This document shows, one piece after another, positions 18,731 to 27,934 of a DNA stretch of 64,000 nt. Position numbers and translations under genes: made by a program. This DNA is from Desulfobacterales bacterium. GTDB taxonomy: Bacteria > Desulfobacterota > Desulfobacteria > Desulfobacterales > UBA11574. The stretch's first letter is position 1. Each line of letters starts with the position of its first letter. Under the pieces are notes generated by a model that saw only the letters and a list, made by a program, of their open reading frames with translations, was not told where the DNA came from and did not search any database. The stretch is from positions 17,278-81,277 of the forward strand of contig JAJDND010000020.1 in assembly GCA_022340885.1 (NCBI GenBank), written 5' to 3'.

Positions 18731-19198
18731 CTATTTCTTTTTACGGGGCCATCCCCAGTGCTCATAATATTCCCAGTCGCCGATGGTACTCAACTCTTTG
18801 ATGTGAAGATCCTGGGCGACAAGGCTGGCCCTTAGCACATCCCCGATGGACAGAAGACCGATATATTCGCCGTCTTTTTCCACCAGAATATGACGGATAA
18901 ACAATCCTAAAAACATTTCATTGATTTTGAGAATGGATGCGGTATGCGGCGCGGTATACAGCGGAGAAACCATATAGTCGCCAATAAGCGCCGTATCGGG
19001 ATCGAATTCCGGCAGGTTCATGTTGTGCAGCAGGTCTCTTTCCGTCCAAATTCCGGCAATTTTGCCTTCTTTTTGGACCAGTACCGCCCCGATATTCTGC
19101 TCGTTCATCAGCCTCACGGCCGCACGGATGGTCCTGTCAGAAGAAATACAAATCATCTCCCTGTTTTTTTCTTTTAAAACTTCTTCTGCAGTTATCAT
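18731..19198 (-). CDS. Tandem CBS-domain protein
   Basis: 155 residues containing a pair of CBS motifs, a fold that binds adenine nucleotides such as AMP or ATP. The first CBS spans about residues 15-65 (IRAAVRLMNEQNIGAVLV, then IAGIWTERDLL). The second spans about 75-130 (MVSPLYTAPHTASILKIN, then YIGLLSIGDVLRA). There is no attached effector domain, so it may sense energy state through a partner protein. GGGAGGTC lies directly upstream of the ATG. It is divergent from bacterioferritin; a REP-like element sits between them. The specific role is unknown. Confidence 0.85.
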   Translation of the reverse strand: MITAEEVLKEKNREMICISSDRTIRAAVRLMNEQNIGAVLVQKEGKIAGIWTERDLLHNMNLPEFDPDTALIGDYMVSPLYTAPHTASILKINEMFLGLFIRHILVEKDGEYIGLLSIGDVLRASLVAQDLHIKELSTIGDWEYYEHWGWPRKKK

Positions 19199-19211
19199 TT
19201 TGACCTCCCGA

Positions 19212-19270
19212 AATAAAATCGTTTAACGATTTTATGAAACTCCCGTTCCGTTAAAAGCGGGACGGGATCC
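19212..19270 (+). repeat. REP-like element, partial copy
   Basis: AATAAAATCGTTTAACGATTTTATG, given here as a stem AAAATCG/CGATTTT with a five-base loop, matches the first hairpin of the element at 29,601, 36,911 and 63,874. It continues with a different CCCG...CGGG stem. It lies in the divergent region between the CBS gene and bfr, just upstream of the CBS ribosome-binding site. Confidence 0.75.
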
Positions 19271-19327
19271 TAAAATTAAAAAAAATGCTCCGGCGTTTTC
19301 TTTATTTAAGCGCAAAATATTTGCGAT

Positions 19328-19356
19328 TTGCAAATAAAATGTGCTATTGTTATTTT
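19328..19356 (+). promoter_or_regulatory. Candidate bfr promoter
   Basis: TTGCAA, 17 bp spacer and TATTTT, upstream of bfr in an AT-rich stretch. Only a moderate match to the sigma-70 consensus; listed as the best candidate in the 280 bp divergent region. Confidence 0.35.
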
Positions 19357-19485
19357 AGATTGTCAAACTTTCCGAAAAACGATCTTTTAGAATGCCGCGA
19401 GTTATCATACCCGACGAATTTTTAGTCCGTAACTTCTTTGAAAACCACAAATAATGGAAAATCTACGCTCAAAAGGAGGTATTTC

Positions 19486-20043
19486 ATGGCGAAACAGACC
19501 AAAGAACAACGGAGAAAGAAGGTTATCGAGGTCTTGAACAAGGCGCGCAGCATGGAACTGCAAGCCATTACCCAGTACATGAACCAGCATTACAATTTGG
19601 ATGATATGGATTACGGCGATTTGGCCGGAAAAATCAAGCTCATCGCCATCGATGAGATGCGCCACGCCGAGATGTTTGCCGAGCGAATCAAGGAATTGGG
19701 CGGAGAACCCACCACAGAACCTGCCGGAAAAACCGCCAAAGGCCAGAAAATCCAAACGGTATTTTCATTTGACGCAAAACTCGAGGACGATACCATCGAT
19801 GTATATAACCAGTTTCTCCTGGTATGCAGGGAAAACGGCGACAGCACCAGCGTGAAGATTTTTGAAGAGATCATCGATGAAGAACAGATTCATTTCAATT
19901 ATTTCGACAATACCAACGACCACATCGAGAAACTCGGAGATACATATCTTTCTCAAATCGCCGGGACTTCGTCCGCCACCGGTTTGGGGACCCAGGGCTT
20001 TGTCGGCAGAGGCGGCTCCTTGACGCCTCAGGGCGGAGCCTGA
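19486..20043 (+). CDS. bfr: Bacterioferritin
   Basis: Iron-storage ferritin that oxidises Fe(II) at a di-iron centre and forms a 24-mer shell binding haem. The start at 19,486 has a perfect AAGGAGG, so the upstream in-frame ATG at 19,438 was not used; 185 residues. Ferroxidase residues are visible as E24 in MELQAITQY, E57 and H60 in IDEMRHAEM, and E133 and H136 in DEEQIH. M58 matches the haem-ligand methionine of E. coli Bfr. The C terminus has an extra Gly/Thr/Ser-rich tail of about 30 residues (GLGTQGFVGRGGSL) beyond the usual length of about 158. The stop codon runs straight into a 144 bp inverted-repeat element. Confidence 0.93.
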   Translation: MAKQTKEQRRKKVIEVLNKARSMELQAITQYMNQHYNLDDMDYGDLAGKIKLIAIDEMRHAEMFAERIKELGGEPTTEPAGKTAKGQKIQTVFSFDAKLEDDTIDVYNQFLLVCRENGDSTSVKIFEEIIDEEQIHFNYFDNTNDHIEKLGDTYLSQIAGTSSATGLGTQGFVGRGGSLTPQGGA

Positions 20044-20185
20044 AGTGGTTTCAAAACCTACAATTGGGCTCAAGGTCAAGGCGGACTGAAAGGGCCAACC
20101 GCAGGAATATCGGGAATATTTCGAGGATTGGATGTTTCAGTCCAACACAGAGATTGAGCCCAAGAGGGGGTTTTGAAACCACTTC
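20042..20185. repeat. 144 bp inverted-repeat element, copy A
   Basis: The arms of 32 bp (20,042-20,073 and 20,154-20,185) start GAAGTGGTTTCAAAACC and differ only in the middle. Inside is a second pair, GGACTGAAA/TTTCAGTCC, around a core with TCAAGGCGGA, GCAGGAATAT and CGAGGATT. Core and layout match the element at 22,655-22,796. The left end overlaps the bfr TGA. It probably folds into a long hairpin and may terminate bfr transcription; it is non-coding. Confidence 0.85.
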
Positions 20186-20200
20186 TAAGGAACAGAGACC

Positions 20201-22357
20201 ATGCATGAGTTAGATCCCATCTTCTCCCCGAAATCAGTGGCTGTTGTCGGCGCTTCCGCAACACCGGGGAAAGTCGGTCATGACATATTCGCCAATATTT
20301 TGCGCGGGGGGTATGCCGGTACGCTCTACCCGGTCAATCCCCGCGCAAAATCGATCCTATGCGTCCGCGCCTATCCGACCATCAAAGAGGTCCCCGATCC
20401 CGTGGATCTCGCCATGATTATTCTGCCCCCTCAGCCGGCCCTTATAACCGTGGAAGAGGCTGCGGAAGCGGGTGTGAAAGGCATTGTCATTGTCTCGGCC
20501 GGTTTTCGCGAAGTCGGCGGCGAAGGGCTTGAGCTGGAAAAACGCATCGTATCCATCTGCAGACAGGCCGGTATCCGTGTGGTGGGTCCGAACTGTTTAG
20601 GGGTGATCAACCCGTTGCCCGACATCAGATTAAATGCCAGCTTTTCCGCCCGCATGCCGGCGCCGGGTAAAATTTCATTCATCTCACAAAGCGGCGCATT
20701 ATGCACGGCGGTGCTGGATTTTGCGGCAGATCGGAATTTCGGTTTTTCCAAATTTATCTCCATCGGCAACAAGGCGGATGTGGATGAACTGGATCTATTG
20801 CTTTATCTGCACGAGGATCCCAACACCGAGGTCATTATGATTTATCTGGAGGAGCTTCGCAGAGGCCCTGCTTTCATTGAAACCGCCAGGGCCATCACCT
20901 CCGGATACCGGCGCACGCCCATACTGGTTATCAAGTCCGGCAGGACGACGGCCGGTGCCCGGGCCGCGGCTTCCCATACGGGATCGCTGGCCGGATCAGA
21001 GGCGGTATATGATGCCATATTCAAGCAGACTGGCATCATTCGCGCCGAATCCATCCATGAGCTTTTCGACTTTGCAGACGCCTTTGCCTACAAAGAGGAA
21101 AGCGCTTTGGGCAAATTGAAACGAAAAATGCCCCGGGGCAACCGGGTGGCCATTGTGACCAATGCCGGCGGCCCGGGAATCGTGGCCACCGACATGACGG
21201 TCTCTTCCGGCTTGAAACTGGCCCGCTTCAGTTCAGAAACCGTTGAGACCCTGCAACGGCACCTGCCCGAAACAGCAAACCTTCAAAATCCGGTGGATGT
21301 CATTGGTGATGCCGCTTATGACCGTTATGAAAATGCGCTCTCCGCCGTTATCAAAGACGAAGACGTCGACGGCGCGCTTGTGATCCTGACCCCCCAGTCC
21401 ATGACCAATGCCCTGGACACGGCGGAAGCCATTGTAAGGGTTGCCAGGGGATCCAACAAGCCCATCCTCTGCTGCTTCATGGGAATCATCGATGTTTCCC
21501 CAGGCGTGAAGTACCTGCAGGAGCACGGATATCCTGTTTTTAACTTTCCGGAAGATGCGGCCAAAGCTTTCGGCGCCCTATATGAATACGCCCGATGGAC
21601 CAACCGGCGTTTTTTGCCGTTGTTCGATTTCAAGCACGATACCCAGGGGGCTGAAACCATCATTCAATCGAGTCTCGCAGCAGGGAAAACGCATTTGGGC
21701 GAACTGGACGGGACCGGCTTGCTCGAATGCTATGGATTTCGTGTGCTGCCGGCGAAACTCGCCAAAAACGAAATTGAAGCCGTTGACGCTGCGAAAGAAA
21801 TGGCGTTCCCGGTGGTGATGAAAATCGTATCGCCCCAGATTCTTCACAAATCCGACGCCGGCGGTGTGCTGGTGGGTTTAAAGGATGAACAGGACGTTAG
21901 AGGCGCTTTCAATCAGATCGTCGATCAGGCCGCCGAATTCAACCCGGATGCGGCCATTGACGGCGTGCTGGTTCAAAAAATGGCCCTGCCGGGCACTGAA
22001 ACGATTCTGGGAATGAATCGCTATCCGATTTTCGGGCCGTTGCTGATGTTCGGGCTGGGCGGCATCTACGTCGAGGTTTTTGCGGACGTCGTCTTTCGCC
22101 TGGCGCCAATCGACAGAAACGAAGCCCGTCGCATGATGCATGAAATCAAAGGGACCCGGCTTTTCGAAGGGTTTAGAGGAAAACCCAAGTCGGATCTCGA
22201 AGCCATTGAAAAAGCATTGGTCCGCTTGTCCGATATGGTCATGAATCATCCGGAAATCAGTGAATTGGATATTAATCCACTGATGATCCATGAACAGGGA
22301 AAAGGCGCCACCGTTGCCGATTGCCGGATCATTCTGAAATCCGTTGAAAAAGCGTGA
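20201..22357 (+). CDS. ADP-forming acyl/acetyl-CoA synthetase (alpha-beta fusion)
   Basis: Converts acyl-CoA, ADP and Pi to acid, ATP and CoA (or the reverse), giving substrate-level ATP or acid activation. The 718 residues carry a CoA-binding domain with SVAVVGASATPGKVG at the N terminus and VVGPNCLGVINP, a succinyl-CoA-ligase-like part with ISQSGAL, and the phosphohistidine H259 in AASHTGSLAG. A C-terminal ATP-grasp beta part (about 490-718) follows, with VVMKIVSPQILHKSDAGGV and GIYVEVFADVVFRLAP. There is no GNAT domain, so it is not a Pat-type lysine acetyltransferase. AAGGA precedes the ATG. Substrate cannot be told from sequence; acetate or branched/aryl acids are possible. Confidence 0.9.
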   Translation: MHELDPIFSPKSVAVVGASATPGKVGHDIFANILRGGYAGTLYPVNPRAKSILCVRAYPTIKEVPDPVDLAMIILPPQPALITVEEAAEAGVKGIVIVSAGFREVGGEGLELEKRIVSICRQAGIRVVGPNCLGVINPLPDIRLNASFSARMPAPGKISFISQSGALCTAVLDFAADRNFGFSKFISIGNKADVDELDLLLYLHEDPNTEVIMIYLEELRRGPAFIETARAITSGYRRTPILVIKSGRTTAGARAAASHTGSLAGSEAVYDAIFKQTGIIRAESIHELFDFADAFAYKEESALGKLKRKMPRGNRVAIVTNAGGPGIVATDMTVSSGLKLARFSSETVETLQRHLPETANLQNPVDVIGDAAYDRYENALSAVIKDEDVDGALVILTPQSMTNALDTAEAIVRVARGSNKPILCCFMGIIDVSPGVKYLQEHGYPVFNFPEDAAKAFGALYEYARWTNRRFLPLFDFKHDTQGAETIIQSSLAAGKTHLGELDGTGLLECYGFRVLPAKLAKNEIEAVDAAKEMAFPVVMKIVSPQILHKSDAGGVLVGLKDEQDVRGAFNQIVDQAAEFNPDAAIDGVLVQKMALPGTETILGMNRYPIFGPLLMFGLGGIYVEVFADVVFRLAPIDRNEARRMMHEIKGTRLFEGFRGKPKSDLEAIEKALVRLSDMVMNHPEISELDINPLMIHEQGKGATVADCRIILKSVEKA

Positions 22358-22545
22358 TGATGCCGCTTCGCGATCATTCCCGATGGAAGACCGACGACCG
22401 CTTTGATAGGAAGATGGACGAATGAAAGCAGATGACAGACGACGGATGACGGACGACAGAAGGCAAAAAACGTGTCCTTTGAATTCATATTCTGACCTCT
22501 GACTTCGGACTTCTGACCTCCGGCCTTTCCTATTTCCTATTTCCG
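22358..22545 (+). repeat. Purine-to-pyrimidine low-complexity tract behind the acyl-CoA synthetase
   Basis: No gene. Purine-rich from 22,380 (GATGGAAGACC, GACCGCTTTGATAGGAAG, GACGGATGACGGACGACAG), switching after an A-run near 22,467 to pyrimidine-rich (TCTGACCTCTGACTTCGG, CCTATTTCC). Same make-up as at 13,623 and 28,588. Confidence 0.75.
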
Positions 22546-22582
22546 TGTTCGAAACATCTCAAGTCGGATTTTTTTAATGAAT

Positions 22583-22624
22583 TTGACTTAAGTCAATTCT
22601 TTTCATGGAAGACTATGCTAGAAA
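22583..22624 (+). promoter_or_regulatory. FNR/CRP-family-like box and candidate nar promoter
   Basis: TTGACTTAAGTCAA (22,583-22,596) is a perfect 14 bp palindrome in the only non-repetitive stretch upstream of narG. It has the TTGAN6TCAA layout of FNR/DNR/HcpR-type regulators. A -10-like TATGCT (22,614) or TAGAAA (22,619) follows; with the latter the box would be centred at about -41.5, the usual position for class II activation. The leader to narG is then about 195 bases and includes the 142 bp inverted-repeat element. Confidence 0.55.
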
Positions 22625-22654
22625 TAGATAACGACTGAAACTCTATATCAACTC

Positions 22655-22796
22655 GAAGCCATCTCAAAATAAAGATTTTGGTTCAAAATCAAGGCGGATC
22701 CGAGTTTTAACGCGCAGGCATACTCAAGTATGTCGAGGATTTAAAACGAGGTTCCAACGCTGAGCTTGGGCCAAAAGATTATTTTGAGATAGCTTC
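22655..22796. repeat. 142 bp inverted-repeat element, copy B
   Basis: The arms are GAAGCCATCTCAAAATAA (left, 22,655) and the complement of TTATTTTGAGATAGCTTC (right, ending 22,796), extended inward by TTTTGG/CCAAAA. An inner pair CGAGTTTTAA/TTAAAACGAG flanks a core with TCAAGGCGGA, GCAGGCATAC and GTCGAGGATT, as in the copy at 20,042-20,185. It ends 28 bp before the narG ATG, inside the probable nar leader. Confidence 0.85.
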
Positions 22797-22824
22797 TCAT
22801 AACATTCCGTTCGGGAGGTATCCG

Positions 22825-25800
22825 ATGGCCGATCGATCCTTTTTATCCGCTCTTCGTTTTTTCCGCCCCAAAGGTGAAAAGTATGGATGTAATGAAGAAA
22901 AAATCGCCGAAGGCTGGGGAGAAATTCGTTGCGGACAGAGGGACTGGGAGAACTTTTACCGAAAACGGTGGCAATACGATAAAAAAGTTCGCTCGACCCA
23001 CGGCGTGAATTGCACCGGATCATGTTCATGGGACGTTTATGTCAAAAACGGCATGGTGGTATGGGAAACCCAAAATACCGATTATCCGAAATGCGGCCTC
23101 GGGTACCCCAACCATGAGCCCCGGGGCTGTCCGCGCGGCTGCACCTTTTCCTGGTACACTTACAGCCCGGTCCGTCTGAAACATCCGCTCATGCGGTCGG
23201 CGCTTCTCGAAATGTGGCGGGAAGAACTCACAGCACACCCCGATCCGGTGAAAGCCTGGCGCAGCATCGCCGAAAATCCGGACAAGAAGAAAAAATACCA
23301 AACCGTGCGCGGTAAAGGGGGATTCGTTCGGGTGTCGTGGGACGAAGCCGCGACCCTCATTGCAGCGTCCCTCATCCATACGATTCAAACCTTCGGACCG
23401 GACCGGATATTCGGTTTCACTCCGATCCCGGCCATGTCCATGGTTTGTTATGCCTCGGGCGCCAGATTCCTCTCCCTTATCGGCGGGTCCATGATCAGCT
23501 TTTATGACTGGTATTGCGACCTTCCGCCCGCTTCTCCCCAAATCTGGGGGGAACAGACCGATGTCCCGGAAAGCGCGGATTGGTACGAATCCACATACAT
23601 GATCGTCTGGGGGACCAATCTGCCCATGACCCGAACGCCGGACGCTCATTTTTTTACAGAAGCGCGGTATCGCGGCGCGCAGGTGGCGGCGGTGGCGCCC
23701 GATTATGCGGAATATGTAAAGTTCGCCGACACGTGGCTTCCGGCCAGAGCAGGAACAGACGGCGCCTTGGCCATGGCCATGACGCATGTCGTTTTCAAGG
23801 AATTTTATATCGACAAACAGACTGAATACTTTTTCGAATATGCCAAATCATACACGGATCTGCCCTTTGCGGTGATCCTCGACCGTCACGAAGACGCTTA
23901 TAAAGCCGGTCGATTTCTGAGGGCAACGGATCTCGGTGCAGCGGTGACCAACTCCGACTGGAAAACCGTTGTCTTCGACACCCACAAAGAAGCATTTGTG
24001 ATTCCCAACGGAAGTATCGGATTCCGCTGGAATGAAGAAGGCCAATGGAACCTCGACCCCATGGATTCAGCGGACAATGCGACCGTGAACCCCCTGCTGA
24101 GTTATGCGGAAGATGCCGATGAATGGCTGGCGGTCCGCTTCCCATGTTTTGACACCGACGGCGCCACTACCAAAACCGGTCTGGCTCCGGTTAAAAAGGT
24201 CCATAACGGCACAGGAACCATACGGGTAACCACGGTGTTCGATCTCATGGCCGCCCATCTGGGAATTCCAAGAAGCCAGGCACCGTCCATCCCGGAAGAC
24301 TATCCTTCCGGCTACGACGACCCGAAACCCTATACGCCGGCCTGGCAGGAAGCCCTCACCGGCGTACCTCGAAAAGACGTTGTCCGGGTGGCCCGGGAAT
24401 TTGCACGGAACGCCGAAAAAACACGGGGCAAATCCATGATATTCTTAGGGGCGGGAACCAACCACTGGTATCACAGCGACATGATTTACCGCACGATTAT
24501 CAATTTGACCACACTTTGCGGCTGTCAGGGCGTCAACGGCGGCGGATGGGCTCATTACGTCGGCCAGGAAAAGGTTCGACCCCAGGCGGCCTGGGCCCAG
24601 ATTGCCTTTGGTCTGGATTGGAAGCGACCGCCGCGGCAGCAGAACGGAACGTCGTTTTATTACTTTGCCACCGATCAGTGGCGCTACGATCGAATGGATT
24701 CCGGTTTTTTTCTTTCCCCTTTGGCGGACACAACGAAACCCCTCCACATGGCCGACTATAACGCAATCGCCGCTCGCTTGGGATGGCTGCCATTTTATCC
24801 ACAGTTCAATTGCAATCCCATCGAACTGTGCAAAGAAGCCTTCCAGCAGGGCGCGGCATCCGACGAAGATGTCATCGCCTATGTCGTCGACCGGCTCAAA
24901 AAAGAAAAGATTCGTTTTTCCATAGAGGATCCCGACAACCCGGTCAACTTTCCGCGGGTTCTCTTTCTCTGGCGCGCCAACCTGCTCGGGGCCAGCGGTA
25001 AAGGCCACGAGTATTTTCTCAAGCATCTTTTGGGCGTCGAAAATGCGGTTTTCAACCAGGACAGCGACATCCGGCCCGAAGAAATCGAATGGCGGGACCC
25101 GGCGCCTGAAGGCAAACTGGATTTGCTGGTGACCATGGAACTTCGCATGTCCACCAGCGCCCTGTATGCCGACGTGGCCCTGCCCGCCGCAGGGTGGTAT
25201 GAAATGCACGATCTGAATACGACGGACATGCACCCCTTTATCCATCCGTTCAATCCGGCCGTGGACCCGTCCTGGGAAACGCGAACCAACTGGGACCAGT
25301 TCAAGACCATCGCCAAAAAATTCTCGGAACTTTCCGCGGTTCATCTCGGCGAAATGAAAGATCTCGTGGCAACACCGCTGATGCACGATACCCCCGGCGA
25401 AATCGCCCAGCCCGAAGTGAAAGACTGGAAAAGCGGCGAAACAGATCCCATTCCCGGAAAAACCATGCCGAACCTTGCGGTCGTCACCCGCAACTATCCG
25501 GATACTTACAAAATGATGACCGCCCTGGGCCCTTTGGTAGAAACAGCCGGGGTGGGGTCAAAGGGTGTCTCATGGCCCGGAAAAGAAGAATATGCCGAGC
25601 TGAAAGAATTACTCGGGGTGGTGTCCGAACCCGGTGTCAGCCAGGGGATGCCGAAACTCGATACCGGAAAACAGGCCGCCGAAACAATCCTGAAACTGGC
25701 GCCGGAAACCAACGGCGAAACCGCCGAAAAATCCTGGCACGTTCTCGAAAAAAAGACCGGCCGGTTTCTGAAGCATTTGAGCGCGTCAAGAAAAAGCGAA

Positions 25801-26529
25801 AAATATTCGTTTGCGGATATCAGCGTTCAGCCCAGAAAAATCATTACGTCCCCGGTGTGGAGCGGTATCGAATCCGAAGACCGGCGGTATTCGCCCTTTG
25901 TCATCAACATCGAAGAAAAAGTCCCCTTCCGGACGCTCACGGGCAGGGCTCAATTTTATCTGGACCATCTGTGGATGCGCGATTTCGGAGAAAACCTGCC
26001 CCTTTACCGACCGCCCCTGGATATCCGTGCGCTGGGCTCAATCCTTTTGGACCGGAATGACCAACCGGAGCTTATTCTCAATTATCTGACCCCCCATTCG
26101 AAATGGTCCATTCACAGCACCTATTCCGACACGCTCACCATGCTCACCCTCTTTCGAGGGGGTGAAGCCATTTGGATCAATAACGACGACGCCGAAAAAA
26201 TCGATATCAAAGACAATGACTGGCTGGAATGTTTCAATGCCAACGGTGTGGTCGTGGCAAAAGCCGTGGTCAGCCATCGCATACCGCCCGGAAAGGCGTT
26301 CATGTATCACGCCCAGGAGAGGCTGATCAACACCCCGGGTTCCCGGATGTCCGGGCAGCGGGGCGGCACCCACAACAGTGTCACGCGAATCGTTGTCAAA
26401 CCGACTCACATGATCGGCGGATACGCTCAGCTCAGCTATGGTTTCAATTACTACGGAACCGTGGGTTCACAAAGAGACGAGGTGATCGTCGTTCGAAAAG
26501 CAGGGGAGATCGACTGGTATGAAGATTAA
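22825..26529 (+). CDS. narG: Respiratory nitrate reductase, alpha subunit
   Basis: Catalytic molybdenum subunit reducing nitrate to nitrite with electrons from quinol via NarI and NarH; 1234 residues, typical for the cytoplasm-facing enzyme. Ligands of the FS0 cluster are H59, C63 and C67 in THGVNCTGSC and C102 in RGCPRGC. The molybdenum ligand is D232 in WYCDLPPASPQ, exactly ten positions after the E. coli numbering. No twin-arginine signal is present, which fits cytoplasmic location. GGGAGGT precedes the ATG. It overlaps narH by 11 bases. Sequence is close to E. coli NarG over long stretches. Confidence 0.97.
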   Translation: MADRSFLSALRFFRPKGEKYGCNEEKIAEGWGEIRCGQRDWENFYRKRWQYDKKVRSTHGVNCTGSCSWDVYVKNGMVVWETQNTDYPKCGLGYPNHEPRGCPRGCTFSWYTYSPVRLKHPLMRSALLEMWREELTAHPDPVKAWRSIAENPDKKKKYQTVRGKGGFVRVSWDEAATLIAASLIHTIQTFGPDRIFGFTPIPAMSMVCYASGARFLSLIGGSMISFYDWYCDLPPASPQIWGEQTDVPESADWYESTYMIVWGTNLPMTRTPDAHFFTEARYRGAQVAAVAPDYAEYVKFADTWLPARAGTDGALAMAMTHVVFKEFYIDKQTEYFFEYAKSYTDLPFAVILDRHEDAYKAGRFLRATDLGAAVTNSDWKTVVFDTHKEAFVIPNGSIGFRWNEEGQWNLDPMDSADNATVNPLLSYAEDADEWLAVRFPCFDTDGATTKTGLAPVKKVHNGTGTIRVTTVFDLMAAHLGIPRSQAPSIPEDYPSGYDDPKPYTPAWQEALTGVPRKDVVRVAREFARNAEKTRGKSMIFLGAGTNHWYHSDMIYRTIINLTTLCGCQGVNGGGWAHYVGQEKVRPQAAWAQIAFGLDWKRPPRQQNGTSFYYFATDQWRYDRMDSGFFLSPLADTTKPLHMADYNAIAARLGWLPFYPQFNCNPIELCKEAFQQGAASDEDVIAYVVDRLKKEKIRFSIEDPDNPVNFPRVLFLWRANLLGASGKGHEYFLKHLLGVENAVFNQDSDIRPEEIEWRDPAPEGKLDLLVTMELRMSTSALYADVALPAAGWYEMHDLNTTDMHPFIHPFNPAVDPSWETRTNWDQFKTIAKKFSELSAVHLGEMKDLVATPLMHDTPGEIAQPEVKDWKSGETDPIPGKTMPNLAVVTRNYPDTYKMMTALGPLVETAGVGSKGVSWPGKEEYAELKELLGVVSEPGVSQGMPKLDTGKQAAETILKLAPETNGETAEKSWHVLEKKTGRFLKHLSASRKSEKYSFADISVQPRKIITSPVWSGIESEDRRYSPFVINIEEKVPFRTLTGRAQFYLDHLWMRDFGENLPLYRPPLDIRALGSILLDRNDQPELILNYLTPHSKWSIHSTYSDTLTMLTLFRGGEAIWINNDDAEKIDIKDNDWLECFNANGVVVAKAVVSHRIPPGKAFMYHAQERLINTPGSRMSGQRGGTHNSVTRIVVKPTHMIGGYAQLSYGFNYYGTVGSQRDEVIVVRKAGEIDWYED

Positions 26530-27934
26530 AGCGCAAATGGCAATGGTCTTGAATCTGGACAAATGTATCGGCTGCCACACCTGCAGTATACCCTGCAAGA
26601 ATGTGTGGACGAACCGCAAAGGCGCCGAATACATGTGGTTTAACAACGTGGAAACCAAACCCGGCATCGGATACCCGCAAAAATGGGAAAATCAGACGAT
26701 CCATAACGGTGGATGGACCTTGAAAAACGGAAAACTGAGGCTGAAGGCCGGCGAACGCCTGCACAAATTCGCCAACATTTTCCACAACCCCGATTTGCCG
26801 ACAGTGGAGCAATACTATGAACCCTGGACCTATGATTATGACAAACTCATTTCCAGTCCCAATAAACGGTATCAACCTTCCATTCGTCCCAAATCACAAA
26901 TTACCGGTGACCCTATACGCATAAAATGGGGGCCCAACTGGGAGGATGATCTGGCAGGGGTCAGCGAGACCGGTATCCACGACGTCAACTTCGCCCGTCT
27001 CGATCACGCCGTTTATCTGTCTTTTAAACACGTATTCCTTTTTTACCTTCCCCGGCTGTGCGAGCACTGTTTGAATCCCGCCTGCGTAGCCTCGTGCCCT
27101 TCGGGAGCGCTTTACAAACGGGAAGAGGACGGCATCGTTCTGGTGGACCAGGAACGGTGCAGAGGCTGGCGCTACTGCGTCTCGGGATGCCCTTACAAAA
27201 AAGTGTATTTCAACTGGAACACCGGCCGGTCCGAGAAATGCATTTTCTGCTATCCCAGGATCGAAGCCGGCATGCCGACCCTGTGCGCTTTCTCTTGCGT
27301 AGGCCGGATCAGGTATGTCGGTGTGGTTTTATACGATGCCGACAAAATTCACGCTGCGGCTTCTTCAGACCCGCCGGCGTCCCTGTACCGCGCGCATTTG
27401 GATATTTTGCTGGATCCTGATGATCCGGAAGTTGCACGCGCTGCAAACGCACAGGGAATTTCTCAAAATTTTATCGACGCCGCCCGGAAATCACCCGTAT
27501 TTAAGCTGGCAAAGACCTGGGAACTGGCCCTTCCCTTGCATCCGGAATTTCGCACGCTGCCCATGGTGTGGTACATTCCGCCGCTGAGTCCCATTGCCGA
27601 ACATGTGGAACCAACGGAGCAGGTGGACGCCATAGACCGGCTTCGAATTCCCGTCGCCTATCTGGCGAACCTGCTGACGGCCGGAGACGAAACCCAAATC
27701 CGGCGGGTACTCAAACGTCTTATCGCCTTGAGAAGGTATATGCGGTCCATCCGGGTGGAAAATTCCTTGGACGAGGACGTCTTGCAACAGGCCGGGCTCA
27801 CGCCGCAAACGGCCCGGGAAATGTACCAATTGCTGGCCATCGCCAAATACGAAGAACGCTTTGTCGTGCCCACCCGGGCCGTCGGCGACGGCATGCAGAC
27901 ATTTCGGGACCAGGGAGCGTGCGGGTTTTCCTAA
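26519..27934 (+). CDS. narH: Respiratory nitrate reductase, beta subunit
   Basis: Fe-S subunit that carries electrons from NarI to NarG; 471 residues, about 40 shorter than E. coli NarH, mostly at the C terminus. Four cysteine groups are present: CIGCHTCSIPC near the N terminus, CEHCLNPACVASC, CRGWRYCVSGC and CIFCYPR followed by CAFSC. The tryptophan in CRGWRYC replaces a cysteine and gives the 3Fe-4S cluster, as in E. coli. Its start lies inside narG with GGGAG eight bases upstream, so the two are translationally coupled. A 142 bp purine-rich tract separates it from narJ. Confidence 0.97.
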   Translation: MKIKAQMAMVLNLDKCIGCHTCSIPCKNVWTNRKGAEYMWFNNVETKPGIGYPQKWENQTIHNGGWTLKNGKLRLKAGERLHKFANIFHNPDLPTVEQYYEPWTYDYDKLISSPNKRYQPSIRPKSQITGDPIRIKWGPNWEDDLAGVSETGIHDVNFARLDHAVYLSFKHVFLFYLPRLCEHCLNPACVASCPSGALYKREEDGIVLVDQERCRGWRYCVSGCPYKKVYFNWNTGRSEKCIFCYPRIEAGMPTLCAFSCVGRIRYVGVVLYDADKIHAAASSDPPASLYRAHLDILLDPDDPEVARAANAQGISQNFIDAARKSPVFKLAKTWELALPLHPEFRTLPMVWYIPPLSPIAEHVEPTEQVDAIDRLRIPVAYLANLLTAGDETQIRRVLKRLIALRRYMRSIRVENSLDEDVLQQAGLTPQTAREMYQLLAIAKYEERFVVPTRAVGDGMQTFRDQGACGFS

